Shown here piece by piece: positions 8,822-15,691 of a stretch of DNA of 64,000 nt. This stretch comes from an uncultured Flavobacteriales bacterium. Lineage in GTDB: Bacteria > Bacteroidota > Bacteroidia > Flavobacteriales > Schleiferiaceae. The stretch covers positions 1,240,001-1,304,000 of the forward strand of contig CAJXKC010000001.1 in assembly GCA_913055685.1 (NCBI GenBank), read 5' to 3'. The notes under the pieces were generated by a model. It saw nothing but the letters and a program-made list of their open reading frames with translations. It was not told the origin of the DNA and made no database searches. The translations under genes and the position numbers were made by a program. The number at the start of each line of letters is the position of its first letter. The stretch's first letter is position 1.

Positions 8822-9606
8822 GCGAACTAGAGAAAAACAGACGATATAATATCGCTTCCACCATTCGAAAGGCTATCTCTGCTCAGCGCACACTTGGCCA
8901 CCAGGACATCATGTGTTCGGCTTACCTCTCTAAAAGGGGCAAAAAGCTCAACAGCATTGACCGTTCACCTTCCAAGAATTTCACGCGTTTGATGCATCAG
9001 TACATCCAGTCTGAAGCACCAGATAAGCTGAGAGTTGAGTTACGGGGGACTGACGATGTGCTGCTCTGGACCAAGACCTTTTCATTCGATGTGGATCCGA
9101 CACCTATGGTAAACACACAAACCGATTTCCAAGGTCTGGGTGAAGCCGAGGTAAATGATCTGTTGAATCAAAAGATTGCAGAGCTCAGACGAACTGAAGA
9201 GCTTGAGGAATTGCGAAGCGACAATGAGCAACTTTCCCATGAAAATGATCAGCTCAAGAAACAGATCGAAGAAATGGAGGAAGTTGTGGAAGCAAAGAAG
9301 AAGGTAGAATACTACGCCAATATTCTTGGCTTGGCCTTCCCTGGACTAGCCAAAATGCTAAGTGCCACACCCCTTGGAAACACCCTGGGGGCTCTTGCTG
9401 GAATTGAAGACACCTCCTCAACTTCTGATGAAACGGAGAAGACCCAAAGGGAAACAATCATCGAACTGGTGAGTGAATTCATGCAGTCTTTGGATGACGC
9501 CCTACTTGGTCAACTCTACCTGGTATTTATTGAATTGAGCAATAACCCATCCTTGATTGGAGGGCTATTGGCTCATTTGACCCAACAAAACGAACAAGCA
9601 TCATGA
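8818..9606 (+). CDS. Coiled-coil putative structural protein
   Basis: 262 residues. The N-terminal 90 residues form a mixed basic domain (NIASTIRKAISAQRTLGHQD). Residues about 115-165 are a strong parallel coiled coil (heptads in ELRRTEELEELRSDNEQ and ENDQLKKQIEEMEE). The C-terminal part is helical, with a Gly/Leu region (LAFPGLAKMLSATPLGNTLGAL) and an acidic helix. It could be an oligomeric scaffold or internal connector. Starts in ATGA overlap; its end overlaps a 56-residue gene. Confidence 0.5.
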   Translation: MSELEKNRRYNIASTIRKAISAQRTLGHQDIMCSAYLSKRGKKLNSIDRSPSKNFTRLMHQYIQSEAPDKLRVELRGTDDVLLWTKTFSFDVDPTPMVNTQTDFQGLGEAEVNDLLNQKIAELRRTEELEELRSDNEQLSHENDQLKKQIEEMEEVVEAKKKVEYYANILGLAFPGLAKMLSATPLGNTLGALAGIEDTSSTSDETEKTQRETIIELVSEFMQSLDDALLGQLYLVFIELSNNPSLIGGLLAHLTQQNEQAS

Positions 9607-9773
9607 CCTATCAAAAAACCATTCTCATCAAAGCAAAATCCGATGCCGAAGCTCAGGAAATAGCCACTGCCATGAGCAATATGTCCGGTCATTTTACCGC
9701 CAAGGAATGGACATCTATCGGTAAGAAATTGGCCAGCAAAGTGATTCAAATGCGAATTCGATTAATGATCTAA
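9603..9773 (+). CDS. 56-residue protein, tightly coupled
   Basis: Short gene with ATG overlapping the upstream stop (ATGA) and a stop overlapping the next start (TAATG). The product begins MTYQKTILIKAKSDAEAQE, contains a helix-forming middle (FTAKEWTSIGKKLASKV) and ends basic (MRIRLMI). Reality is supported by the exact coupling on both sides and uninterrupted coding between two real genes. No homology recognised. Confidence 0.6.
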   Translation: MTYQKTILIKAKSDAEAQEIATAMSNMSGHFTAKEWTSIGKKLASKVIQMRIRLMI

Positions 9774-10813
9774 TGATTCCTGTCCTTCCCATATCAAAAG
9801 AACAACAACAGAAGATCCTTCGTGGGCTGATGATTGCCGGTGGACTTTATCTAGGCTATCGAGTGACCAGTAAGGCCATTAAGAACATGCGTTCAAGAAA
9901 CACTTCTGTTTTGGCAGATCAAAGCCCTGAAGTGCGTCAAGCCATGGGCTTACGCTCGGCTATGAACCCTAGTGGCGTTTCTTGGCTCATGTGGAGTGAT
10001 GGTACTAATGAAGATGCGATCGCTCAGATTGCTTCGCAAATAACCAATCTGGATGCGGTGGCTACGGCCTATCGCAACTTGTATGGGAAGGAACTTATAC
10101 AGGATCTGCAAGGAGAACTTTCCACCGACAAATTCAACGCTTTTCTACAAACCATCTCGAACAACCGAATCAATAACAGTTCAGGTTCCTCAAGCAACAG
10201 CACCAGTTCTTCTGGAGCTTATACCGCTCCCCAAAGGATGATTGTTGCCAAACGCAGCGTGTTTGTGCGTACGTCTCCCGATGCTTCCTATCATGGTGCT
10301 TGGTATGAGGTGGGCGAAAACAAGAATATCTACAAAACGGCTAGTCCTGGAGAGTTCATCGGCTTTGCTACTGGCAAACAACATTTTGACAGCAAGAACA
10401 ATGTGAAGTTCATTGAAGTGGCTTTTCGAGTTGGCGCTGGAGCACCAGGATCTTTAGCCTCAAAGGTTGGACAGTCCATGCTTTTATGGGTAAGTGCCTC
10501 CAGTAATTATGTAGCTCAGTTCACCTCTGAATCCTCTCTTGCACAAGCTTATCCCAATGCTCGTAATCAATTAAGCTATATGCTTCCCATTCCAGGTTTG
10601 GGTTGGTTGTCGGCTCCCGGATCGCGAATTATCACTACCCAACCGGCTATGGTCTTGGGTGAAAAATTTGAGCCTGTTTCCCAGGTACCTGGTGAAGTTC
10701 TTCTGGGCTACCCGGTGATAAGCTTGGATGGAAACTCTATGCACTACACGCTGGTAAGAACGCTAGAAGGAACCGACCGATGGATCAATTCTAATCATAT
10801 AAGAACGGAATAA
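9773..10813 (+). CDS. N-terminally membrane-anchored putative virion protein
   Basis: 346 residues. One N-terminal membrane span (residues about 14-32, KILRGLMIAGGLYLGYRV) with a basic flank, then a helical domain with the pattern MWSDGTNEDAIAQIASQI, a Ser-rich linker (residues about 138-152) and a beta-rich C-terminal domain with SH3-like segments (MIVAKRSVFVRTSPD, HYTLVRTLEGTDRWI). The anchor plus extracytoplasmic domain fits a membrane-bound virion or envelope-contact protein placed just before the cell-wall hydrolase. No firm family. Confidence 0.55.
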   Translation: MIPVLPISKEQQQKILRGLMIAGGLYLGYRVTSKAIKNMRSRNTSVLADQSPEVRQAMGLRSAMNPSGVSWLMWSDGTNEDAIAQIASQITNLDAVATAYRNLYGKELIQDLQGELSTDKFNAFLQTISNNRINNSSGSSSNSTSSSGAYTAPQRMIVAKRSVFVRTSPDASYHGAWYEVGENKNIYKTASPGEFIGFATGKQHFDSKNNVKFIEVAFRVGAGAPGSLASKVGQSMLLWVSASSNYVAQFTSESSLAQAYPNARNQLSYMLPIPGLGWLSAPGSRIITTQPAMVLGEKFEPVSQVPGEVLLGYPVISLDGNSMHYTLVRTLEGTDRWINSNHIRTE

Positions 10814-11328
10814 TGGATAAAGAAACCTTTGTAACCACCTACTTACCACTGGCTCAAAAAGCCGGGGAGCGCTTTGGCATGAACCCAGCAGTTATCCTGG
10901 CACAAGCAGCCATTGAAAGCGGATGGGGCTCAAGTTATGGAGCGCGGGTGCGAAAAAATTTCTTTGGAATTACTGCGGCTGGCTCTCCCAATGAATTCTG
11001 GGATGGAAGCTATACGGTAGCCAATAACCAATACCGATTGAAATTCCGAGTTTATCGAAACGCTCAGGATAGTTTCTACGACTTCGCACGCTTGATTTCT
11101 AGTCGATATAAATCGGCGCATGCTGTGAGCAATGATTCTACCGCCTATGCCCAGGCAATTGCTTACAGTCCCTATATCAGCGAAACCAACGGCGATAATC
11201 GTGAGAACTACCGCAAGGGGATCATCAGCACCTTCAACAGCATATCCTCCATCATAAAAAAAAAGGACTTGAATTCATCCAATCCACCGGTGGACAAGCC
11301 ATCGGGGCATTGCTCATCTCAGGATTGA
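10813..11328 (+). CDS. Glucosaminidase-type peptidoglycan hydrolase (zero-frame product)
   Basis: 171 residues in the zero frame. Residues about 10-150 form a FlgJ/LytG-type N-acetylglucosaminidase domain: AVILAQAAIESGWGSSYGA carries the catalytic Glu in IESGWG, followed by KNFFGI, FRVYRNAQDSFYDFARLI and a C-terminal Tyr-rich block (YSPYISETNGDN). It would cut glycan strands during entry or lysis. No signal peptide. The zero frame ends in a low-complexity tail after an A-run; the -1 frame supplies a membrane span (see 11259-11363), so the full-length enzyme is probably C-terminally anchored. Confidence 0.85.
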   Translation: MDKETFVTTYLPLAQKAGERFGMNPAVILAQAAIESGWGSSYGARVRKNFFGITAAGSPNEFWDGSYTVANNQYRLKFRVYRNAQDSFYDFARLISSRYKSAHAVSNDSTAYAQAIAYSPYISETNGDNRENYRKGIISTFNSISSIIKKKDLNSSNPPVDKPSGHCSSQD

Positions 11329-11363
11329 TCGCTTGGATTTGGATCAGTAAAAGCAAAAAGTAA
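11259..11363 (+). other. -1 slippery heptamer and out-of-frame membrane-anchor extension
   Basis: A run of nine A (11256-11264) before G holds the heptamer A AAA AAG in the correct register for the glucosaminidase frame (AAA 11260-11262, AAG 11263-11265). Slipping -1 gives KGLEFIQSTGGQ followed by the span AIGALLISGLIAWIWI and SKSKK, stopping at 11361-11363, 2 bp before the next gene. The heptamer is the E. coli dnaX-type slippery sequence. Transcript slippage, or a sequencing error in the A-run, are alternatives. Confidence 0.6.
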
Positions 11364-11365
11364 TT

Positions 11366-11773
11366 ATGGCCTTTACCCTCAAAGAAATACGAAGCGGACA
11401 GAACAAGACCTTCACCTTGAAAGAAGTGTTGAAGTTCTTAGGCGATGCGGTCAATGATGAAATCCTCATTGGTGATATGCGCTATCGTATTTCTTCTTGT
11501 CAAGAACTGGGTGGCGATGGAAATCCAGCTGCGATACTAATCGACTGGGTGACACTGGAATTGGTGATTATTGCCAATGGTGAGAATACCTTCTTCTTTC
11601 CAGACACCATCCTAGATACCGACTCCATCTTCCTTACCGTCAATAATGTGCTTTACCAATACGGTCAGAGCTACGATTATCACATACAGGATGATCGACT
11701 CTATTGGCATGGCCCTTTTGAATTGGAGACCACCGATCGCGTGATCTTAAAATATCCTTCGACAACTATCTAA
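11366..11773 (+). CDS. Putative fibre/spike-base protein
   Basis: 135 residues, beta-rich, ending in a module seen in phage fibres and spikes: IFLTVNNVLYQYGQSYDYHI then LYWHGPFELETTDRVIL, the repeated 'variable/observed position plus D-x-I-x-L-x-Y' style. It lies between the cell-wall hydrolase and the fibre-like gene. Probably a host-recognition complex component; the exact role is inferred from position. Confidence 0.5.
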   Translation: MAFTLKEIRSGQNKTFTLKEVLKFLGDAVNDEILIGDMRYRISSCQELGGDGNPAAILIDWVTLELVIIANGENTFFFPDTILDTDSIFLTVNNVLYQYGQSYDYHIQDDRLYWHGPFELETTDRVILKYPSTTI

Positions 11774-11788
11774 CAAGAAAAAGACAAC

Positions 11789-12730
11789 ATGAGCGAGTTT
11801 ATTAAACAGAAACAGATTCAGAACCTCACTACCGATTTGGCTGCAAAAGCCGTGGACTCTCAGGTAGTGAAGAAAGCCAATAACTTATCCGATGTAAATG
11901 CCGCTTCTGCACGCACCAACCTGGACGTGTACTCGAAGACGGAGGTGCAAAACATGATTTCCGGAGCCGATAACGGCTTCAATGTGGCTACCATCGCTGA
12001 ACGTGATGCCCTAACTGGATTGAAAGTCTCAGATCGTGTATTTGTTTCCAATGATGGAGATGGCAAATGGGGTATGTATATCGTTACGGCTGTGACCAAT
12101 GGAAACGGATCCACTTCAACCTTTGAAAAAGTAGCAGATGAGGACGCTTTCAGTAATGCGCTGACCAAAGAGGCCATCAAGAGCTCCTATGAAAGTAATG
12201 CCAATACCAATGCATTTACTGATGCAGAGAAAACTAAGGTTGGACATATTACGGTAACTCAGGCTGTCAATTTGGATACCATTGAATCCAATTTGGCTTC
12301 CACCACAACCACGGCCAACAACGCATTATCTACGGCTAATTCGGCAAGTACAGCCGCTACTAACGCTCAGAACACTGCCAATAGCGCAAGCACAGCTGCT
12401 GCTAACGCCCAAACCGCAGCGGATGCTGCTCAGGCGGATGCGGATGCGGCACAGAGTACCGCGAATTCAGCACTTTCTACCGCTAATAGCAAGGAAGATA
12501 TCTTCTCTGAAACCCGAGAGGATTTCACCAATATCATCGGTGAGGCTGGTGTACCTGTAAATATCACTCTAGCCAATGAAGTAGCAGCTGGCTTTGAGCC
12601 ACTGGTTTACTTCAATGGCCTATTGGTTAAAACCGTCACCTTTTCTCCTGGATCTCCGGAGATCTCCTATACGGTTCCTTACATCACCGAAACAACTGAT
12701 ACAATCTCTGTAGCCTACGCATATAGATAA
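11789..12730 (+). CDS. Fibre-like protein with Ala-rich coiled-coil shaft
   Basis: 313 residues. The N-terminal part includes a TLKVSDRVFVSND-like segment common in phage fibres (here DALTGLKVSDRVFVSNDGD). Residues about 165-235 are a low-complexity, Ala/Asn/Ser/Thr heptad shaft with repeated NTANSAST/NAQ units, typical of trimeric fibre stalks. The C-terminal 70 residues form a beta-rich tip (FEPLVYFNGLLVKTVTF, DTISVAYAYR). It probably binds the host surface. It is followed by a 1-nt overlap (TAATG) with the next gene. Confidence 0.75.
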   Translation: MSEFIKQKQIQNLTTDLAAKAVDSQVVKKANNLSDVNAASARTNLDVYSKTEVQNMISGADNGFNVATIAERDALTGLKVSDRVFVSNDGDGKWGMYIVTAVTNGNGSTSTFEKVADEDAFSNALTKEAIKSSYESNANTNAFTDAEKTKVGHITVTQAVNLDTIESNLASTTTTANNALSTANSASTAATNAQNTANSASTAAANAQTAADAAQADADAAQSTANSALSTANSKEDIFSETREDFTNIIGEAGVPVNITLANEVAAGFEPLVYFNGLLVKTVTFSPGSPEISYTVPYITETTDTISVAYAYR

Positions 12731-12984
12731 TGGATCGCATTAAAGTAAAACAGGTGGAGGGTGCTATGGACTTGAGTTCCGGTCAACAAGTGACCGGGAC
12801 CAAGTCCTTTACTGCCCCACAGCAGTTTACGGGAGGAGAAATAGTGATGGTCGCCTACCAAGATGCGATGTACTGGTGCCAAAACGAGAATGTGCTAGAA
12901 GAACCTGGAAACTCTCGTCTGCGTGTTCAGGAAGGAAGTTTAATCATTGAAACCTTTAACGGTGAAGCTTGGGTAACGCCATGA
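12730..12984 (+). CDS. Small beta-rich fibre-associated protein
   Basis: 84 residues beginning MDRIKVKQVEGAMDLSSGQQ and containing GTKSFTAPQQFTGGE, similar in style to fibre-tip or chaperone-like modules of phages. Acidic and beta-rich, no membrane segment. Translationally coupled to the fibre gene (TAATG) and to the downstream holin-like gene (ATGA). Function unknown. Confidence 0.5.
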   Translation: MDRIKVKQVEGAMDLSSGQQVTGTKSFTAPQQFTGGEIVMVAYQDAMYWCQNENVLEEPGNSRLRVQEGSLIIETFNGEAWVTP

Positions 12985-13166
12985 TGACAAAGAGTAAAAG
13001 ATTGACCATTACCTGGGTGGCCTTGATCTTTTTGATCAGCACTGCTTACATCGCCATTCACAACGGATTGGAGACAGTGGCCACAACTTGTATTGCCGGG
13101 GTAATGACCATCCTTTCAACCTATATCTGGGCAGAAACTAAACGACCAACTGAAGGAAGGAAATGA
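12981..13166 (+). CDS. Holin-like two-span membrane protein
   Basis: 61 residues from the ATG at 12981, which overlaps the preceding stop as ATGA. Two membrane spans (ITWVALIFLISTAYIAI and TTCIAGVMTILSTYIWA) with a short loop and a charged C-terminus (ETKRPTEGRK), the layout of small class II holins. Located right before the spanin-like gene. The holin role is inferred from size, topology and place. Confidence 0.55.
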   Translation: MMTKSKRLTITWVALIFLISTAYIAIHNGLETVATTCIAGVMTILSTYIWAETKRPTEGRK

Positions 13167-13762
13167 TGAATCTTAAAGTCATATTCTTTTTGGGTGCAGG
13201 GCTGATCCTTTCGGTAGTCCTTTCCCTGTTTTTGTTTCATGGATGGAAAGAAACTCATCGATCCTACAAGCGCGTGCTATTAGCCAATGAATCGCTTCAA
13301 GAAGAATTGATTCAATTCAGAACTGAAAATGGTCAGCTTGTAGCACAGAATCGTGCTTTAGAACTAAAAAGCAACGAGCTTACTGCCTTGCTGCCTCAAA
13401 TGGCTTCAGAAATCAAACAGCTTGGGGTGAAGCTTTCACGCACAGAATCTGTGACCACTACTGGTTTTGAAGTGAAAACCCCAGCCACCGTTTTGCTTCG
13501 TGACTCCATCATTTTCGATACGGTTCCGGTAAAGCTATTTAGCTATGATGATGGATTCTTTGATATCGAAGGAACTGCCATTGGCGACCAGCAACAACTT
13601 AAGCTTGCCTACCGGGACACTTTGGTTCAGGTGGTTTACCGTGGGGAACGTGAAAGACCTTGGCTTTGGATTTTCTCTCCTCGAAAACTCATGCAGCGAG
13701 TGAGCTTAAAGAACCCTAACGCTCAGATTGAATACACCCAACACATTGAAATTGAAGATTGA
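13163..13762 (+). CDS. Spanin-like (DUF6549-like) membrane coiled-coil protein
   Basis: 199 residues: N-terminal membrane span (VIFFLGAGLILSVVLSLFLF), a coiled coil (residues about 35-85, ESLQEELIQFRTENGQLV), then a beta-rich region with IIFDTVPVKLFSYDDGFFDI and a conserved RPWLWIFSPRKLMQ block. This organisation resembles DUF6549-type proteins from Bacteroidota phages, thought to act like inner-membrane spanins in lysis. A degraded copy of its C-terminus lies at 59271-59382, showing this gene belongs to a repeated element type. The stop overlaps a TTG start of the methylase. Confidence 0.6.
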   Translation: MMNLKVIFFLGAGLILSVVLSLFLFHGWKETHRSYKRVLLANESLQEELIQFRTENGQLVAQNRALELKSNELTALLPQMASEIKQLGVKLSRTESVTTTGFEVKTPATVLLRDSIIFDTVPVKLFSYDDGFFDIEGTAIGDQQQLKLAYRDTLVQVVYRGERERPWLWIFSPRKLMQRVSLKNPNAQIEYTQHIEIED

Positions 13763-14514
13763 ATCCACACGAGCGAAATATTGCAATCGAATCCTTAATT
13801 CAAAGAAAGGAAGCGGCACGAGAACCCTACACTTTTGCCGAAAGGGAATTCATTGCTCAATATGAAGGAGCTGGTGGGTTAGCCTCTAAAGGTGCACGCG
13901 GCCAAGGCTTGCTTCATGAGTTTTATACACCAGAGTGGCTTTGTAAGAAGATGTGGGAGTTGGCCATTCACCACGGATATGATGGAGGTTCTATTCTGGA
14001 GCCTTCCTGTGGCACCGGTCGCTTTCTTAAGGATGCTCCAAAACATGCGGATATTACTGCCTTTGAGATCAACCCTTTTGCAGCACGTATTACAAAAGTG
14101 CTGTACCCGCAGGTAAAAGTTTACGATCAACATTTTGAAACGGCTTTTCTCCAAGGGCCGAGATATACCTCTGTATTAAGCCGCGATATAAGTTGGCTCT
14201 TAGATTACCCCTTCTCCCTAGTCATTTCCAATCCCCCATACGGCAAGTACAGCGGTCAATATGCTCCCTTTTTCAAAAAGGAAAAATTCAAGCAGTTCGA
14301 GACGTTCTTCATGTTCAAGTCTCTGCAACTGCTCAATCCTGGTGGTCTGTTAGTCTTTGTGACTTCCAGCAACATCATGCGCAGTGGAGTTTCCTACCAA
14401 GGTGAAAAGGAAAAGATCAGTGAGTTGGCCGATTTAATAGACGCGTATCGATTACCCCCTGTATTCAAACATTCACAAGTACCCACAGACATTATCATAC
14501 TTAGAAGAAAATGA
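13759..14514 (+). CDS. Adenine-specific DNA methyltransferase
   Basis: 251 residues. SAM-binding motif I SILEPSCGTGRFL (about residue 80), an acidic residue after beta-2 (ITAFEINP) and the catalytic NPPY box at about 157 (VISNPPYGKYSG), as in N6-adenine methylases. It starts at a TTG overlapping the spanin stop; the diverged copy at 59379 keeps the same TTG, supporting this start. No separate target-recognition domain, so it may work with the helicase/JAB genes downstream, as in polyvalent methylase-helicase sets, or protect the element's DNA. Ends in ATGA overlap. Confidence 0.88.
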   Translation: MNPHERNIAIESLIQRKEAAREPYTFAEREFIAQYEGAGGLASKGARGQGLLHEFYTPEWLCKKMWELAIHHGYDGGSILEPSCGTGRFLKDAPKHADITAFEINPFAARITKVLYPQVKVYDQHFETAFLQGPRYTSVLSRDISWLLDYPFSLVISNPPYGKYSGQYAPFFKKEKFKQFETFFMFKSLQLLNPGGLLVFVTSSNIMRSGVSYQGEKEKISELADLIDAYRLPPVFKHSQVPTDIIILRRK

Positions 14515-15260
14515 AACGATACGAAATACCCTCACATGCTGGAACGATTGTCCTAGATGGAGTTGATCTGAATGAATTAGAACTACAAATCAGCGACATC
14601 GAACGCGATTTTAAAGTGCGTGAGATCGACATCACCTTCAAGGAAGAGAAGCTCTACGACAATCAAGTGCGTAGCTCGCGAGATGCCTACAACTTCATCA
14701 AGGATGTCATTTTTGACGGGATGGAGATACAGGAGCATTTTGTCGTGCTCTATATGAACCAGGCCAACCGAATCACCGGATACTACAAGCACTCAAAGGG
14801 CACGATCAATTCGACTCAGGTCGATATAGAGATCATCACCGCAGTGGCTATTAAAACCTTATCCAAGGCTATGATCATTTCCCATAATCACCCAAGTGGG
14901 AATACCAGTCCCAGTGAGGCGGATCGAAGGATGACCAAGAAACTGAAAGAAGCAGCTTCGATGTTTGATATATCGGTGTTGGATCACATCATCTGTACCG
15001 CTGACGGTTATTACTCTTTTGCCGATCAAGGTGAAGCATCGCTTTCTGGTCCAGGCGAAGATTCGGTGATAACAGCCATGCGTGAGCGTATTCTCAAGGC
15101 TTTGCGACAAGTGACTGCGGCTAATTCGCCTAATATCTATCGAATGATCCAAAGCCAGGAGGGCTACCAAAAGTTAGAGGAACGCATTCTCGAAAAGGTC
15201 TTACGAGACAATCGAATTCCGGAAGCAGTCATCCCTCAAATTGAAATGGAATGGGACTGA
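14511..15260 (+). CDS. RadC-like JAB/JAMM-domain protein
   Basis: 249 residues. The central RadC/JAB domain carries the JAMM metal site SHNHPSGNTSPSEAD (His, His and Asp; about residues 123-138), with the partner acidic residue in the upstream strands. RadC-like proteins are widespread on phages, plasmids and genomic islands; a role in DNA processing is assumed but undefined. The N-terminal 60 residues are element-specific. Sits between the methylase and helicase genes, coupled on both sides. Confidence 0.85.
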   Translation: MKRYEIPSHAGTIVLDGVDLNELELQISDIERDFKVREIDITFKEEKLYDNQVRSSRDAYNFIKDVIFDGMEIQEHFVVLYMNQANRITGYYKHSKGTINSTQVDIEIITAVAIKTLSKAMIISHNHPSGNTSPSEADRRMTKKLKEAASMFDISVLDHIICTADGYYSFADQGEASLSGPGEDSVITAMRERILKALRQVTAANSPNIYRMIQSQEGYQKLEERILEKVLRDNRIPEAVIPQIEMEWD

Positions 15261-15691
15261 TACAGTCGGCCAAATATCGCGCTCGCATTGCCGCTTTGGA
15301 TTATCTGCGCGGTGAGTTAAACCATGACCTAAGAACGGCTTCCTCACAACGAAAAAAGGAAATTGAATTACAGATTGCTCAGGTACGAAATGGAGTGTTT
15401 CCAGAGGGCTTTGACGCGGATGAAATGGTTTTGTTGGTCGAGAAGGACAGAGACTTCTCCAATGAACCACTAAACACCACGGAGCTCATGACCTATGGAA
15501 CTTATTTCGATATCCATCCTGAAAAGATCTGTGGTCAGGAGGTGGTGAGCAGTTCGCGAGATTTCCCGGTGAGCATCTCGGGAACCAAGGACGATGTAGA
15601 AAGAGCTATTGACAGCACCCTGGACAGCAAAAATGATATTGAGCTTGAGGCGCAAGCCTTGGAGCTGGAACTAAAGCTATTTGATCTATGA
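15251..15691 (+). CDS. Accessory protein sharing a C-terminal tail with the helicase
   Basis: 146 residues, hypothetical. Helical N-terminus, then MTYGTYFDIHPEKICGQEVV, a segment of a kind seen in the N-terminal regions of large methylase-helicase polyproteins. It ends in IELEAQALELELKLFDL, strikingly like the helicase C-terminus LELEALALELELELLAI. Overlaps the JAB gene by 10 nt and the helicase start by 4 nt. The shared tail suggests binding to a common partner. Confidence 0.6.
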   Translation: MGLIQSAKYRARIAALDYLRGELNHDLRTASSQRKKEIELQIAQVRNGVFPEGFDADEMVLLVEKDRDFSNEPLNTTELMTYGTYFDIHPEKICGQEVVSSSRDFPVSISGTKDDVERAIDSTLDSKNDIELEAQALELELKLFDL

